The notes beneath the pieces were generated by a model. The model had not been told where the DNA came from. It searched no databases and saw nothing but the letters and a program-made list of their open reading frames with translations. From contig JAXLYI010000044.1 in the NCBI GenBank assembly GCA_046351555.1, positions 1 to 64,000 on the forward strand: DNA of 64,000 bases, given 5' to 3'. Positions 51,001 through 59,137 of the stretch are shown here, in pieces. The DNA comes from CAISKJ01 sp046351555 (GTDB lineage: Bacteria > Myxococcota_A > Polyangia > Polyangiales > Ga0077539). Position 1 is the first letter of the stretch; the number at the start of each line of letters is the position of its first letter. A program made the translations under genes and the position numbers.

Positions 51001-51976
51001 TCGCGGTGAGCTCGCCGCGCACGGCGGGGTCGGCCGCGAGCTCCTCGCCCACGGCCACGCGCACGCTCGCGCGGTCGCCGGTGGCGCGGTCGGTGACGGC
51101 GACCGTCCGCTCGCCGGGGGCTGCGCCCGAGGCGTCGAACCACATCGAGCCCGCCATCGAGACCACCGCGCCGCCGGGCGCGCCCGAGACGGTCGCGTCG
51201 AGCAGCGTCGAGCCGCCGGCCCACTCCAGCCGCGCGCGCATCCCCGCGGGGACGAGTACGCGCGGCACCCGCGGTCGCAGCGCGGCGCCGTCCTCCACGC
51301 GCACGGTGACGGGCTGCTCGTGGCCGCTGCCCGCGTCGGTGACCACCCACGTGTTGACGCCCGCGGCGCCCGCGGTGAACGACGCGGCGGCCGCGTCGAG
51401 CGAGCCCATCCCCGTGCGCGCGGCGCCCACCAGCGTCCAGCGGACGGCGCCGAGGTTGCCCGCGACGGCGAAGCGCACGGTGGCGCCCGGTCGCACGGTG
51501 ACCGACGCGGGCTCGACGCGGAAGGGCCCGACCACCTCGACGGGCACGCGCGCGTGGAGGTCGCAGGTGGCGTCGTCGGCGACGACTTCGAAGCGCGCGG
51601 CCGCGGGGCCGCCGGTGACCGAGCCCGCGAGCGACACCGACGCGCCTGCGAGCGCAGCGGGGTCAGCGGCGCGGAAGAGCACCTGCGCGCCCGACCCGCC
51701 GGTGGCGTGGAGCACGGCGACGGCGCCGGTGGCGATGCGGAGTGAAGGCGGGTCGACGACGAGCGGCGCGCAACGGCCGCGCGCGGCGTCGAGGCCGGCG
51801 TCGGGGTCGGGCGCGGGTTCGGTGTCGGGGAGGCCGTCGTCGCGCGCGCAGTCGCAGGCGTCGGTGGGGCTCCAGCCGAGGTCGTCGGGCGGGGCGGCGC
51901 CGTCGGGGCGCGCGCCGGGAGCGTCGTCCCCGCAGGCGGCGAGGGCGACCGCGGCGCAGAGGGCGAGACGTCTCAC
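48074..51976 (-). CDS. Giant FG-GAP repeat lipoprotein
   Basis: A 1,300-residue lipoprotein (Cys15 in VALAACGDD). After an acidic linker, residues 65-330 look like two or three beta-sandwich domains. The rest contains at least ten calcium loops: DFNGDGRAD, DVTGDGVDD, DATGDDIPD, DVDGDGARD, DVDGDGVDD, DFNGDGRVD, DVNNDGRQD, DVDGDGCAE, DVTGDRVPD and DLDGDGVRE. That is more than one propeller's worth. Integrin-like FG-GAP propellers bind ligands or partner proteins at the surface. It starts at GTG overlapping the DUF1501 stop (GTGA), so it is the last gene of a four-gene operon. Confidence 0.85.
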   Translation of the reverse strand: MRRLALCAAVALAACGDDAPGARPDGAAPPDDLGWSPTDACDCARDDGLPDTEPAPDPDAGLDAARGRCAPLVVDPPSLRIATGAVAVLHATGGSGAQVLFRAADPAALAGASVSLAGSVTGGPAAARFEVVADDATCDLHARVPVEVVGPFRVEPASVTVRPGATVRFAVAGNLGAVRWTLVGAARTGMGSLDAAAASFTAGAAGVNTWVVTDAGSGHEQPVTVRVEDGAALRPRVPRVLVPAGMRARLEWAGGSTLLDATVSGAPGGAVVSMAGSMWFDASGAAPGERTVAVTDRATGDRASVRVAVGEELAADPAVRGELTATGSLAWGDFNGDGRADLAVGHPTMQSLAPYAGRVAVHLAGADGRVPSEPTAVFDGRRANDFMGAVRAADVTGDGVDDLLVGTPERDLHRLNVGTVEVWAGGASGLDATPVQAFLGAADNERFGASFMVGDATGDDIPDLVVVAPGARGPALAPGPCVTIGRVFLYRGGRGTGRPFEPTPSQTLETFVPDPGRCHDAEIIAPAGPPALFDVDGDGARDLVLGVPAFAVTDRTGFLGRVLAWRNLGAMGFERRPSRVVELADPMTVASFGQGVEVVRAGGTETLLVRAPRYHRHPTMNVLTAELRGAVFAFAPGALGTTGTVASPRYLTTAVARARFIGELNDGAGASAAVGDVDGDGVDDYLLGGWISGLPTPGRVWAFRGPDLARAVTTGAALTPTATLRGSGTETFGSAVAVGGPAGTSSPARAVAVAAALRTTPVGYITGGVDLVPAGAAAALDARWAAHESFALPQRAGADAFGSSVAVGSLGAGRAGDALVGAPLANVRVGDVVRPRAGTVGLFAAGAAAGTSAYAGDRDYATVGAAVTTLDFNGDGRVDFAVGDPSAVAGGWEVVRRNLVAPPPDNRCFLRTATGAVQDAAAINRGIVRVFTQQADGRFAERFHVYGREPDAERGMRAGIGQTVANALDVNNDGRQDLLVTHAGTYGGVGAEVILGRADDAMGRVQVVCGDPAEAPWWPVRADGAGYPSAVALGDVDGDGCAETVAGVTGNLRVGAVVRFGFGARCARGHTAPFDLPLVGEGIRLDNNVPGDLAARDDDDRDRATPTALGGVVGGPGDVTGDRVPDLLVRDNSWALGDGTDPAVEVVSGAWIAALCPERRCPAGRTGPLWSDGDYRRVALQDVGAPHRTIVRSPLDNDPRFGAALAGADLDGDGVREVIVGAPESSFGAAGAGAVLAWRGGALTGDPWLAAVGDVRAPTRFGQSLDAASAAGAAWLVVGAPNADTRGPATGAAFRWRLSP

Positions 51977-53406
51977 CCGGCGCCCCCGGGCGCGAGGACG
52001 GCGCGGATGGGCGACTCGCGGAAGCGCGGGCTGGTGAGGCCGACGGAGGCCAGGAGGGTGACGGCGACGTGCTCGGGCTTGAGGATCACGCCGGTGTCGG
52101 AGGGCAGGTTGGTGGCGACGTCCCAAGGGATCGGCGACATGCCGGTGTCGCTGGTGGCGCCGACGAGGGTGTTGCCGCGGACGCCCGCGCCGAGGAGCAT
52201 GACGGAGCTGGCCTGGTGGTGGTCGCGGCCGTTGTAGCTGTTGAAGAGCGGCGTGCGGGCGAACTCCGAGAAGCCGACGACGGTGGTGTGGTCGAGGAAG
52301 CTGCCGCCGCCCGGGTGGCGCGAGGTGCGGAGGTCGTCGAGGAGCGCGAGGAAGGCCGAGAGGCCGTAGGTGAGGAGCCGCGCGTGCTCGGCGTTGTTGC
52401 CGAAGTGGGTGTCGACCACCTTGCCGAGGCTGACGCTGACCACCTGCGAGGTGCCCGTCTTGAGCGCCTGCGCGGCGAGGGCGGCGCGGGCGCCGGCGTG
52501 GTCGAACTCGCCGCGCGCGAAGCCGTAGCGCGTGCGGAGGTCCTGCGCCGCGGGCGTGTCGGCGGTGACGAACTCGAACTGCTCGGACACGCGGTCGCGC
52601 AGGAGCCCGCTGGCGGTGGCGCGGGCCTCGCCCATCGCCGTCCAGAGGCCGCGCCGGTCGTACATGCCGTCGGCGCAGTCGGCGTCCATCACGCGGCGGC
52701 GCTCGGCGATGGCGCGCTCGACGGCCTCGGGCTCGGTCGAGCCCGTGGGGGCGAGGACGACCATGAGGTCTTCGGCGTTGCGGACGAGGAGCGCGCTGGA
52801 CGAGCCGGGGTAGCGGTCGTTGTAGGTCTCGACGCCGACCGAGAGGTTGTAGAGCGGCCGGCGCGCGACGCTCGGGGCCATCAGCGCGGCGACCTCGGTG
52901 GCGACGCTCGACCCGCGCGCGCTCGTCCCGACGGGGAAGGTGGCGGTGAGGAAGTAGCGGTAGGCCACCTCGTGGCCGAGGGCCGACATGTTGACGCCGC
53001 GCAGGACGGCCATGCGGTCGACGAAGTCGGTGAGCTGCACGCGCGCGCCGGCGCGGTAGGCGAGCGGGCCGAAGACGAAGGGCGACGGGGTCGTCGGGCG
53101 CACGAGCCGGCCGCTGTACCCGAGGACGCCGTCGACCTCCTGGTAGCGCGGCTCGATGAAGGTTCGGCTCCGCTCGGAGTCGGGGAAGCGCGCCGGGTCG
53201 CGCGGGTCGAGCAGGAGGAGCTGATCCCACCCGCCGGGGAAGTGGCAGAAGAGGAAGGCCCGGCCCGCGGGCAGCGGGAGGTCGGCGCGCGCGAGGCGGG
53301 TGAACCCGAAGGCCGCCGCGGCCGCCGCGCCGCCGAGCGCGCCCGCGCCGCCGAGGAAGCGCCGGCGCGTGAAGGACTCCTGAGGCGGGTGAAGCTTCTT
53401 CGACAC
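51973..53406 (-). CDS. DUF1501 protein, Tat-exported
   Basis: A 477-residue protein of the DUF1501 family (alkaline-phosphatase/sulfatase-like fold). A twin-arginine signal (TRRRFLGG, residues 13-20) shows export in the folded state, consistent with a cofactor or metal. Family segments are FLFCHFPGGWDQLLLLDP near the start, TTVVGFSEFARTP and NGRDHHQASSVMLLGAGVRG near the end. In Planctomycetes DUF1501 genes lie beside DUF1549/DUF1553 or DUF1588/DUF1592 cytochrome-like genes; here the same neighbourhood exists. The biochemical activity is unknown. Confidence 0.88.
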   Translation of the reverse strand: MSKKLHPPQESFTRRRFLGGAGALGGAAAAAAFGFTRLARADLPLPAGRAFLFCHFPGGWDQLLLLDPRDPARFPDSERSRTFIEPRYQEVDGVLGYSGRLVRPTTPSPFVFGPLAYRAGARVQLTDFVDRMAVLRGVNMSALGHEVAYRYFLTATFPVGTSARGSSVATEVAALMAPSVARRPLYNLSVGVETYNDRYPGSSSALLVRNAEDLMVVLAPTGSTEPEAVERAIAERRRVMDADCADGMYDRRGLWTAMGEARATASGLLRDRVSEQFEFVTADTPAAQDLRTRYGFARGEFDHAGARAALAAQALKTGTSQVVSVSLGKVVDTHFGNNAEHARLLTYGLSAFLALLDDLRTSRHPGGGSFLDHTTVVGFSEFARTPLFNSYNGRDHHQASSVMLLGAGVRGNTLVGATSDTGMSPIPWDVATNLPSDTGVILKPEHVAVTLLASVGLTSPRFRESPIRAVLAPGGAG

Positions 53407-53422
53407 GGTTCGCGGCTCCCTC

Positions 53423-54181
53423 TCAGTACGACATGAAGCGGGGGTCGGTGGCGAGGTCGATGCAGACGGACCGCCACCCGTCGAGCGGCGTCGCCATCGG
53501 CTGCGAGGCGGCGGCGCGGAAGACGCCGAGCATCGCGGTGACGGCGGCCCCGTCGGGCGCGAGCACCACGCCCCAGAAGCGCAGCGCGAGCGCGGCGAGG
53601 TTGCGGCGCACGGCGGCCTCGGCGTCGGGGAGCGCGTCGGTCTCCGCGGCCTCGACGAGGAGCCTGCGCTCGGCGGGCGCGCGGGCGACGTCGGCGCGGA
53701 CGCCGGCGGTGCAGACGTCGCGCGCGGCGTCGGCGGCGAGCTTGGTGAAGGTGATCGTCGGCTCGGTGACCTCGGCGGTGGTGGTGACGTAGTCGGGACG
53801 CCCGAGCGTGCGGCCGTAGAAATCGATGAGGTCGGCCTCGGCTTCGAAACGCGTGCCGGTGGGCGACGCGGCCGTCCGCACGGTGCGCGGCCCCACCCAG
53901 CGCGCGCCCACCACCTGCTCGAGCGACGCGCGAAACTGCTCGAGGTCGAGCCGCCGCGGCGCGCGCCCGACGTGGTCGTTGAGCGTCGGGTCGTCGAGCC
54001 CGTAGCCCGACGCGTCCGGCGCCGCGGGGGTGGCGCCCGGGTCGACGGGGACGGCGCTGCCCCCGGGGCCTCCGCCAGGGCCGCCGCCGGGCCCGCCGCC
54101 GGGCGCGTGCGGCGTGGGCGGGGCGGCGACCTCGCAAGCGCCGAGGAGCGCGCAGAGCACGAGGCAGAGGGCGCGGGGCAT
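53423..54181 (-). CDS. Lipoprotein partner of the DUF1501 operon
   Basis: A 252-residue lipoprotein (LLGAC, Cys16) with a Gly/Pro linker (GGGPGGGPGGGPGG). The helical body (RRNLAALALRFWGVVLAP) ends WRSVCIDLATDPRFMSY, which resembles the terminal segments of DUF1588/DUF1585-like domains. There is no haem motif. Its start overlaps the preceding stop by one base (TGATG), and DUF1501 follows 16 bp later. It is most likely a structural partner of the two flanking proteins. Confidence 0.7.
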   Translation of the reverse strand: MPRALCLVLCALLGACEVAAPPTPHAPGGGPGGGPGGGPGGSAVPVDPGATPAAPDASGYGLDDPTLNDHVGRAPRRLDLEQFRASLEQVVGARWVGPRTVRTAASPTGTRFEAEADLIDFYGRTLGRPDYVTTTAEVTEPTITFTKLAADAARDVCTAGVRADVARAPAERRLLVEAAETDALPDAEAAVRRNLAALALRFWGVVLAPDGAAVTAMLGVFRAAASQPMATPLDGWRSVCIDLATDPRFMSY

Positions 54182-56334
54182 CAGTCGATCCTCCGGTAGG
54201 CGGGCGAGGTCACGATGGCGCGGACGAGGGCGCGGTAGCTGCGGCCGCTCGCTTCGAAGTCGCGCACGAGCGCGGGGAGCACGCGGCGCTGCTCGTCGGC
54301 CGACATCGGTCGGTTGAGCAAACGGGCCCACGCGGTGCGGGCGGTGCACGACTGGAGCTCGCCGCTCGCGAGGGTGTCGGCGATGATCGAGCGGGGCCCG
54401 GCCTCGATGCGCCGCACCTCCACGGGGCTGCGGTAGAGGTACGACTGGAGCGTGCCGAGGAAGGGCACGGAGTCCCCGTCGAGGGGCGACGTGACGTAGT
54501 TGCGGCAGTAGCGCGGGCACGTCGCGCCGCCGCAGTTGGCGCACGCGGGGTCGTAGGCGGGGAAGCGCGCCGGGTCGAGGAAGTTGGTCGAGCGCTCGGC
54601 CCAGCGCCCCCACGCGGCGCCGAGGGGCTCGATGGAGGCGTGGCAGTGCTGGCAGCCGCAGCGGCGGGCGAGGTTCGTCTCGCGGTTGCAGGGGTTGTCG
54701 GGCGGCGGCGGGGCGGTCGCGGGCGGCTCGAAGGGGCGGCAGAGGAAGGCGGTGCGGAAGCGGTTGATGCGCGAGCGCTGGGTGCCGAAGCGCGCGAGGA
54801 AGACGGGCGTGGTCAGCACGCCGGCGTGCTGCGGCGCGCGCGGGTACTCGTGCCAGGTGAGGTCGTCGAGCGGGATGTCGGGCAGCGACTCGGGCGGCGC
54901 CGAGGGGCTGAAGTCGAGCTCGCCAACCTGGTCGGCCTGGTAGCGGTTCATGAAGGCCAGGGGGCCGTTGGCCATGCCGCGGGTGGTGGTGAAGATGCCC
55001 TCGTAGGGCTCGTCGCGGTCGACCACCGAGGCGACGATCTCCAGCGGCTCGCGGTTGATCGCGTCCATCAATCGTTGCAGCGTGCCCGACAGGCGCGCGA
55101 GCTCGCCGGTGAAGGGCGCGCACCACGCGCCGCGCGGGCCGCACCCGCAGGAGTTGTCGGTGTAGACGCCGGGGCGGCACGGGAGCCGGGTGTTGAGGCT
55201 CACCTCGCGGTCCTGCGCGTCGTAGGCGCAGGTCTTCACCCAGTGGCCGAGGGCCCACCAGGGCCGCGTGAGGCGCCAACCCTCCTGGCGCATCTCGACG
55301 TGCACCGTGAGGCGCCGCGGGTCGGCGACGTTGTCGCAGCGGTTGGCCATCTCCGTGTAGCCCGCGGGGCAGGCGTAGCCGGGGCCGTCGCCCTCGAGCC
55401 ACTCGGCGCCGACGAGCCTCCGCTTGGCGACGTAGTCCGCGCGGGCCCACGCCCCGCCGGGCCCCGTGGGGCGCGCGGCGCGGCAGTAGTTGGGGCAGTG
55501 GTAGGCGTCGTCGTAGGGGAGCGGGATCTCGCGCTCGTCGTAGTAGTACCGGCGCATCCCCGTGCGCGGCGACGTGTAGTAGGGGCGGCCGTCGGCGTCG
55601 TGGGCCCAGCGGCGGTCGGCGGCGGCGACGCGCGGCGGCGGGTACTCGAGGTCGTTGTCGCAGCCCGCGTAGAGGATCGGGCCGCCGCGGAGGTACTGGT
55701 CGCCCGCGACGACGCCGTAGTTGAAGACGCCGGGCAGCGCGGCGGACTTGGCGACGCAGGCCGGGTCGTCGGGGTTGTACGCGGCGTTGCGGACGAGGCA
55801 GCAGGCGGGGTGGTCGGGGTTGGAGGCCGTGCAGCACGAGGCCGCGGTGAGGTGCTCGGGGGTGCCGGCCGCGGGGCACGCGGGCTCGGCGGTGCGGCGG
55901 TCCATCGCCTGGACGAGCCACTCGGGGTTGATGTTCTCGGCCGAGAGGTGGCGGCCGCGGCCGGGCACCGCGACGAGCTTCGCGCCGACGTAGAGCTCGA
56001 AGCCCGCCATGCTGGGCCAGAGCAGGTCGCCGTGCCACGCCCGCACGCGCCCGAGGAAGCGCGCGTCGCGGAGCATCTCGTCGACCATCGCGTCGGGCAC
56101 CGCGCCCGCCTCGATCACCCGGCGGTACTCCGCGGGCGTCGGCGGCGCGCCGCGCAGGTCGAGCGAGAGCTGGCGGAGGTAGCGCGCGGGCGAGGCCTCG
56201 CCGCCGCGGCAGTCAGTGCTCGCGGCGACCGCCCGGTCGGTGCCCTCGGCGGGCCCGAGGCAGGCCACGGCGAGCGCGACGAGCAGCAGGGCCCAGGTGA
56301 CCAACAGCGACGACGACGGACGTTGCACGCGCAC
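54181..56334 (-). CDS. DUF1549/DUF1588-like c-type haem lipoprotein
   Basis: A 717-residue lipoprotein (ALAVAC, Cys25) and first gene of the operon. The segment YLRQLSLDLRGAPPTPAEY matches the DUF1549 signature of planctomycetal cytochrome-like proteins. Near the C-terminus CQHCH (561-565) in GCQHCHASIEPLG matches DUF1588 and is a haem c site. The last 60 residues (NRPMSADEQRRVLPALV, then VRAIVTSPAYRRID) fit the DUF1585-type end. The central 300 residues are unusually rich in Cys, Tyr and Pro and lack known homology to my eye. A redox or carbohydrate-linked role is suspected for the family but unproven. Confidence 0.82.
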   Translation of the reverse strand: MRVQRPSSSLLVTWALLLVALAVACLGPAEGTDRAVAASTDCRGGEASPARYLRQLSLDLRGAPPTPAEYRRVIEAGAVPDAMVDEMLRDARFLGRVRAWHGDLLWPSMAGFELYVGAKLVAVPGRGRHLSAENINPEWLVQAMDRRTAEPACPAAGTPEHLTAASCCTASNPDHPACCLVRNAAYNPDDPACVAKSAALPGVFNYGVVAGDQYLRGGPILYAGCDNDLEYPPPRVAAADRRWAHDADGRPYYTSPRTGMRRYYYDEREIPLPYDDAYHCPNYCRAARPTGPGGAWARADYVAKRRLVGAEWLEGDGPGYACPAGYTEMANRCDNVADPRRLTVHVEMRQEGWRLTRPWWALGHWVKTCAYDAQDREVSLNTRLPCRPGVYTDNSCGCGPRGAWCAPFTGELARLSGTLQRLMDAINREPLEIVASVVDRDEPYEGIFTTTRGMANGPLAFMNRYQADQVGELDFSPSAPPESLPDIPLDDLTWHEYPRAPQHAGVLTTPVFLARFGTQRSRINRFRTAFLCRPFEPPATAPPPPDNPCNRETNLARRCGCQHCHASIEPLGAAWGRWAERSTNFLDPARFPAYDPACANCGGATCPRYCRNYVTSPLDGDSVPFLGTLQSYLYRSPVEVRRIEAGPRSIIADTLASGELQSCTARTAWARLLNRPMSADEQRRVLPALVRDFEASGRSYRALVRAIVTSPAYRRID

Positions 56335-56397
56335 GCTCCTGCGAGCGCGTTTCGTTGCACGGTCCGCGCGGGGAGTTCAAGCCCCCCGTGCGGAAGT

Positions 56398-57132
56398 TCA
56401 GCCCCCGGCGGCGCGGAGTTGGAACAGCCGGCACGAGCTCCCGAGGCGCTCGGCAAGCCGTGCACGCGCGGCGAGGTCGAGCCGGGGCCCGAGCACCATG
56501 TGCCCCGTGTAGAGCAGGCCCATGGGCTCCTCGGCCACCACCTCGAAGCCGTGCTCGCGGAAGTGCCGGCGCCACCACGAGGGGTGGAAATAGTAGAGCT
56601 CGGTGAAGGCGTTGCCGCGCTCACCGTGGCGACGCGGCACCGCGAGCCCGCCCGCGCGGGCGACGTCCCGCAGGGCGACGAGCGGCTCGCGCGGCAGGCG
56701 CAGGGCGGCGTCGGCGACGCGCTGGGCGAGGCCCGGGTACTGCGTCGCGAGCGTCCAGAGGCGCCACGCGTGGGTCGGGAGAACGTGCACGCAGCGCCCG
56801 CCCGGCGCGAGCACGCGGAGGACCTCGCGCTCCATCGCCGGCAGGTCGCGGACGTGCTCGAGCACGTTGGACGAGAGCACGACGTCGAATGAGCCCGCCT
56901 CGAAGGGCAACGTACGGCCGTCGTAGTCAATGACCGGGTACACCCGATCCCCCGCGTACATCGACCCCGCGAGGTCGACCGAGGTCACCGCGAAGCCCCG
57001 CTCGGCGAGCTCCCGCGCCTGGAGGCCGGTGCCGCCGCCGACCTCGAGCACCCGCGCGCCCGGCGGCAGGTGGCGCTCGATCACCGCGCGCTCGTGGCTC
57101 CGGACGGCGTTGAGGAATTCGAGCTCGAACAT
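56398..57132 (-). CDS. SAM-dependent methyltransferase, class I
   Basis: A 244-residue methyltransferase. The SAM-binding motif I is VLEVGGGTGLQA, the acidic ribose contact lies in TSVDLAG, and motif III is in SFDVVLSSNVLEHV, followed by REVLRVLAPGGRC. The substrate is unknown. It lies downstream of a glycosyltransferase in the same direction (25 bp), so a sugar or lipid-linked saccharide is likely. Confidence 0.85.
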   Translation of the reverse strand: MFELEFLNAVRSHERAVIERHLPPGARVLEVGGGTGLQARELAERGFAVTSVDLAGSMYAGDRVYPVIDYDGRTLPFEAGSFDVVLSSNVLEHVRDLPAMEREVLRVLAPGGRCVHVLPTHAWRLWTLATQYPGLAQRVADAALRLPREPLVALRDVARAGGLAVPRRHGERGNAFTELYYFHPSWWRRHFREHGFEVVAEEPMGLLYTGHMVLGPRLDLAARARLAERLGSSCRLFQLRAAGG

Positions 57133-57157
57133 GGCGCCGTCTCTAACACACCCCGCG

Positions 57158-58255
57158 TCACGCGCCGAGCATCGCGAGCAGCTCGGCGCGCGCGTAGGGC
57201 GTCCCCCAGCCGCGCAGCCGGCGCGAGAGGTTCTGCACGCCGAGGAGCCCCTTGGCCACCAGCGCCGCGCCGCGCGCGAGGGGCGCCGCGTCGCCCGGGC
57301 CGAACTGCCAGAGCGTGCCCATCCCGAGGGCCTCCATCTGCGCCCGCGAGCCCCGCGCGTACATCGTCGGGAGGTACCAGCGCGCGAGCTCCGCGCGGTT
57401 CTGCCGGAGCATCTCCGCCACCTCCGCCGGCCCGCCGAAGTCCCCGCCCTCGAGCAGCGCGACCGTGATCGCGTAGAGCACCCCGGGCTGCCAGTTGGAG
57501 TGCCCGAAGCGCACCCCCACGATCTCGTCGATGTTGTGCCCGCGCACCTCGCAGCGCGACGCCACCGCGGCCGCCGCGCCGCGCCGGCTCGCCTCCACCG
57601 CGAGGAAGTACGGCAGCATCGCGAGCTGCTGCGCGCCGCCCACCGGCAGCCGCCGCAGCCGCGCGACGACGTCGTCGTACATCGCCCAGAGCCGCGGCGT
57701 GTGGCGGTAGGTCACGTTGCCGATGAAGGCGAACCCGAGCCGGTGCAGGTTGCGCTGCGCCACCGGCGCGGGGGCGACGTCCTCCGCGGCCGGGAGCTCG
57801 CCCTCGCCGTCGAGCCAGGCGCGCGCCCCGTCGGCGCCCTCGAAGCTGAGCTGCCGCCGCACCGAGTCCGACACCAGCACGTCGGCGTCGCACGCCGCGA
57901 AGGCGCGCGCCCGGACGCGCAAACCGCCGCGCACCACGAGGTCGTCGTCGCCGTGCAGGAAGGCCACGCCGCCCTCGTGCGCGTGCTCGCGGATGCCCTC
58001 GTACCAGTTGAGGGCAGGGTCCATCGGCGGGTCGCGGTGGACGACGCGCAGCTCCCAGCCCCGCTCGCCCACCTCGCGCACCGCGGCCTCCACCGCGCGC
58101 TCCACCGGGGCGCGGTCGCGGTCGTTGTTGAGCACGACGAGGCGCGGCGGCGCCTCGAGCGCGACGCCCTCGAAGCGCTGGACGAGCACCGACCCGACCG
58201 ACCAGGCGAGCGCGCCGGCGCGGCGGTAGGTGGGCAAACAGACGGTCACCTTCAT
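57158..58255 (-). CDS. Family 2 glycosyltransferase
   Basis: A 365-residue inverting glycosyltransferase of the GT-A fold. The opening VTVCLPTYRRAGALAWSVGS is the nucleotide-sugar site and AFLHGDDDLVVRGG contains the metal-binding DxD. The C-terminal half is helical with no transmembrane segment. Donor and acceptor cannot be told. It is the first gene of a two-gene operon with the methyltransferase and is divergent from the methyltransferase/polymerase pair at 58372. Confidence 0.87.
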   Translation of the reverse strand: MKVTVCLPTYRRAGALAWSVGSVLVQRFEGVALEAPPRLVVLNNDRDRAPVERAVEAAVREVGERGWELRVVHRDPPMDPALNWYEGIREHAHEGGVAFLHGDDDLVVRGGLRVRARAFAACDADVLVSDSVRRQLSFEGADGARAWLDGEGELPAAEDVAPAPVAQRNLHRLGFAFIGNVTYRHTPRLWAMYDDVVARLRRLPVGGAQQLAMLPYFLAVEASRRGAAAAVASRCEVRGHNIDEIVGVRFGHSNWQPGVLYAITVALLEGGDFGGPAEVAEMLRQNRAELARWYLPTMYARGSRAQMEALGMGTLWQFGPGDAAPLARGAALVAKGLLGVQNLSRRLRGWGTPYARAELLAMLGA

Positions 58256-58311
58256 CGTCGTAACTACCGACGCGCGCTACCACGCGCCGCGCGCCGCGCT
58301 CAACAGGAAAG

Positions 58312-58340
58312 CCCCGCGGGGTTTACACCCCCACGCGGGG
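58312..58340. promoter_or_regulatory. Hairpin in the divergent surface-polysaccharide promoter region
   Basis: CCCCGCG (58312-58318) and CGCGGGG (58334-58340) pair, and inside them GGG (58319-58321) pairs with CCC (58328-58330) around TTTACA. It lies 31 bases before the ATG at 58372, so it may be a leader hairpin or an operator for the divergent glycosyltransferase and methyltransferase genes. Confidence 0.35.
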
Positions 58341-58371
58341 TGAACTACCTTCCCGCGCAAGGACGTCGTTG

Positions 58372-59124
58372 ATGTACAAAGAGTACCGCACGAAGGGCGG
58401 CTCCCCCGAGAGCTGGGCCGAGGTCTTCCTCCCCGGGGCGACCACGCTCCCCACCTTCACCGAGGCCGCCCTGCGCGGCAACCGGTACTGGCGGGAGATC
58501 CGCGCGCGCCTCGCCCCCGGCGCCTCCGTCATCGACGCAGGGTCGGGCCTCGGCGCCTGGGTCCGCTTCCTCAACGCTGCGGGCTACCGGGCGCGGGGCG
58601 TCGACTACTCGCCCGAGATGCACGCCCGCCTCGCCCGCGAGGCCCCCGAGGTCGACTGGATCCTCGGCGACATCCGCGCCATCCCCGTGCCCGACGCGTC
58701 CATCGACGCCGTCATCTCGTGGGGCGTCATCGAGCACGACGAAGCCGGGCCCGACGCCGCGCTCCGGGAGTTCCACCGCGTGGTCAAGCCCGGCGGCTGG
58801 ATCTTCGTCTCCGTCCCCATCGACACCTACGAGCACCGCTACGCGTCCATGGTGCAGACCGACGACCCCGGGCCCGCCGGCGCGTTCTTCCAGTACCTCT
58901 TCAAGCCCCGGGAGATCGCCGACGTGGTGGCCCGCGCGGGCTTCGACATCGACCTCGCCGAGCCCTGCGGGCGCCACCCGGCCCTGCTCGCGCCGCGCCT
59001 GTGCCTCTCCCTCCAGTCGGCCCCGCGCATCGTCCACAAGATCGGCTTCGGCGTGCTCTCCCGGGTGGCGAGCCTGACGCCGCGCGCCGACAACATGGTC
59101 CTCGTCGTCGGCCGACGCCGCTGA
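58372..59124 (+). CDS. SAM-dependent methyltransferase
   Basis: A 250-residue class I methyltransferase: motif I SVIDAGSGLGAWVRFL, ribose contact RGVDYSPEM, motif III DASIDAVISWGVIEH followed by REFHRVVKPGGWIFVSVP. The AAGGA ribosome site lies before the ATG at 58372; a TTG directly upstream is less likely. The polymerase-like gene follows 13 bp later. A role in modifying a surface glycan is inferred from context. Confidence 0.86.
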   Translation: MYKEYRTKGGSPESWAEVFLPGATTLPTFTEAALRGNRYWREIRARLAPGASVIDAGSGLGAWVRFLNAAGYRARGVDYSPEMHARLAREAPEVDWILGDIRAIPVPDASIDAVISWGVIEHDEAGPDAALREFHRVVKPGGWIFVSVPIDTYEHRYASMVQTDDPGPAGAFFQYLFKPREIADVVARAGFDIDLAEPCGRHPALLAPRLCLSLQSAPRIVHKIGFGVLSRVASLTPRADNMVLVVGRRR

Positions 59125-59137
59125 CGCGCGCACCGCG

